DNA from: a bacterium
Lineage (GTDB): Bacteria; Bacillota; Clostridia; Oscillospirales; Acutalibacteraceae
DNA: 6,776 bases
Direction of reading: 5' to 3'
Assembly (NCBI GenBank): GCA_020627425.1
Contig: JAHKXX010000079.1
Location: 1-6,776, forward strand
Shown: positions 5,616-6,776 of the stretch, in pieces
Layout of the letters: each line of letters begins with the position of its first letter
Numbering within the stretch: the first letter of the stretch is position 1
Program-made: the position numbers and the translations under genes
The notes under the pieces: generated by a model
What the model saw: only the letters and a program-made list of their open reading frames with translations
What the model was told of the DNA's origin: nothing
Databases searched by the model: none

Positions 5616-6776
5616 ATGAAGCTTATCACAAACGGAATAAAGGGTACGGAGGACATACTGCCGTCACAGAGCTACAGGTGGCAGTTTGTTGAGGATATTA
5701 TGAGAAAGCAGGCAAGAGCCTACGGCTTTAAGGAGATACGCACGCCTGTTTTTGAGCATACCGAGCTTTTTAACCGTTCTGTCGGAGATACCACCGACGT
5801 TGTACAAAAGGAAATGTATACCTTTGATACAAAGGGCGGAGAGAGCATTACCCTTCGTCCCGAGGGAACCGCAGGTGCCGCGAGGGCTATGCTGGAGCAC
5901 GGCGTATACAACGACGGCTACCCCGTAAAGGTTTATTATATCACCTCGTGCTATCGCTACGAGAAGCCCCAGAAGGGCAGACAGAGAGAGTTCCATCAGT
6001 TCGGTATAGAGGTCTACGGCGCAAAGTCGTACTACGCAGACGCCGAGGTCATCTGCGCCGCAAACTCTATATTTGACCGCCTCGGTATAGACGGACTGGA
6101 TTTACAGCTTAATTCCATCGGCTGTAAAGAATGCCGCCCGAATTACCACACAGCGCTAAAGGAATATTTTACAAAGCACAGGGACTGCCTGTGTGAAACC
6201 TGTCAGGAGAGGCTTGACCGCAACCCAATGCGTATACTCGACTGTAAAAATTCAGAGTGTGCCGAAATAGCAGCGGGCGCGCCCGTAGTAACGGATTTTC
6301 TGTGCGACGAATGCAGAGAGCATTTTGACGGAGTAAAAAGCTGTCTTGACCATATCGGACTAAAGTACAGTGTAAACCCGAGGATAGTCAGGGGACTTGA
6401 CTACTATACAAGAACAGTGTTCGAGTTTGTCTCAAACGATATAGGAGCACAGGGTACTGTCTGCGGCGGCGGACGGTATGACGGTCTTATAGAGGAGCTT
6501 GGCGGTGCGCCTACTCCGTCGCTGGGATTTGGTATGGGTATGGAGAGACTTCTCCTGCTGCTACAGAGCAAGGGCATAGAGCTGCCGCAGGAGCCTGTGT
6601 GTGACCTGTATGTTCTCGGTATAGGGGAGAGCGCAAAGCTGAAAGCCTTCAGCATAATAGAAAGTGTCCGACAGTCCTCCCTCATAGCAGAGGGCGATAT
6701 AGTTGGCAGAGGCGTCAAGGCACAGATGAAGTATGCCGACAGGATAAAGGCAAAATTCACTATGGTCATCGGTGAC
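5616..6776 (+). CDS. hisS: Histidyl-tRNA synthetase, 3' end cut by window edge
   Basis: HisS charges tRNA-His with histidine in the cytosol. The visible 387 codons run open to the last base; family members are usually a little over 400 residues, so only the end of the anticodon-binding domain is missing. Class II features are in order: RPEGTAGAAR at 81-90, motif 2 with R114 in SCYRYEKPQKGRQREFHQFG, the histidine-specific RGLDYYT at 259-265, GGGRYDGL at 284-291, and motif 3 LGFGMGMERLL with R311. The insertion domain (170-233) carries nine cysteines in CxxC-like groups, a pattern familiar from clostridial enzymes. ATG 5616 follows AAAGGA (5602-5607) by eight bases. The 20-base gap before it leaves no room for a T-box leader, so it depends on upstream transcription. 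Confidence 0.97.
   Translation, partial: MKLITNGIKGTEDILPSQSYRWQFVEDIMRKQARAYGFKEIRTPVFEHTELFNRSVGDTTDVVQKEMYTFDTKGGESITLRPEGTAGAARAMLEHGVYNDGYPVKVYYITSCYRYEKPQKGRQREFHQFGIEVYGAKSYYADAEVICAANSIFDRLGIDGLDLQLNSIGCKECRPNYHTALKEYFTKHRDCLCETCQERLDRNPMRILDCKNSECAEIAAGAPVVTDFLCDECREHFDGVKSCLDHIGLKYSVNPRIVRGLDYYTRTVFEFVSNDIGAQGTVCGGGRYDGLIEELGGAPTPSLGFGMGMERLLLLLQSKGIELPQEPVCDLYVLGIGESAKLKAFSIIESVRQSSLIAEGDIVGRGVKAQMKYADRIKAKFTMVIGD

Overview
The window looks like chromosomal DNA from a low-to-mid-GC Gram-positive bacterium, most likely a gut clostridium of the Ruminococcaceae/Oscillospiraceae kind. Support comes from strong AAGGAGG-type ribosome sites, a perfect sigma-A promoter, a PatA-like aminotransferase, a clostridial-type histidyl-tRNA synthetase with a cysteine-rich insert, and heavy use of ATA and AGA codons. 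The genus is an inference and cannot be settled by reading alone.

Layout. Positions 1-70 hold the last codons of an unidentified plus-strand gene, followed by a 12-bp hairpin terminator that serves both directions. Positions 127-412 carry no gene but are rich in perfect GC hairpins, including a compact three-way junction at 217-260. A minus-strand gene (413-1045) encodes a type I phosphoribosyltransferase relative, usually named orotate phosphoribosyltransferase, whose PRPP loop lacks the normal acidic pair. The divergent intergenic region 1046-1598 holds two diverged copies of a structured repeat (about 1111-1295 and 1389-1541). One hairpin stem in it differs between the copies by a compensatory base-pair change. 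Outward promoters sit at the two outer edges of the pair.

From 1599 to the right edge all genes run on the plus strand with gaps of 20 bases or less. They are an Lrp/AsnC-type regulator, a PatA-like class I aminotransferase overlapping it by four bases, ispE of the MEP isoprenoid pathway, a D-2-hydroxyacid dehydrogenase, a GNAT acetyltransferase, and hisS cut by the window edge. No internal terminator is visible, so this is probably one transcription unit driven from 1538-1566. The regulator and aminotransferase are probably functionally linked in amino-acid metabolism, and the hydroxyacid dehydrogenase could act on 2-keto acids of the kind aminotransferases produce. ispE, the GNAT gene and hisS look like housekeeping passengers.

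The coding part is ordinary. The part most worth a second look is the non-coding DNA: the covarying repeat pair between two divergent promoters, and the multi-hairpin element downstream of the phosphoribosyltransferase gene.
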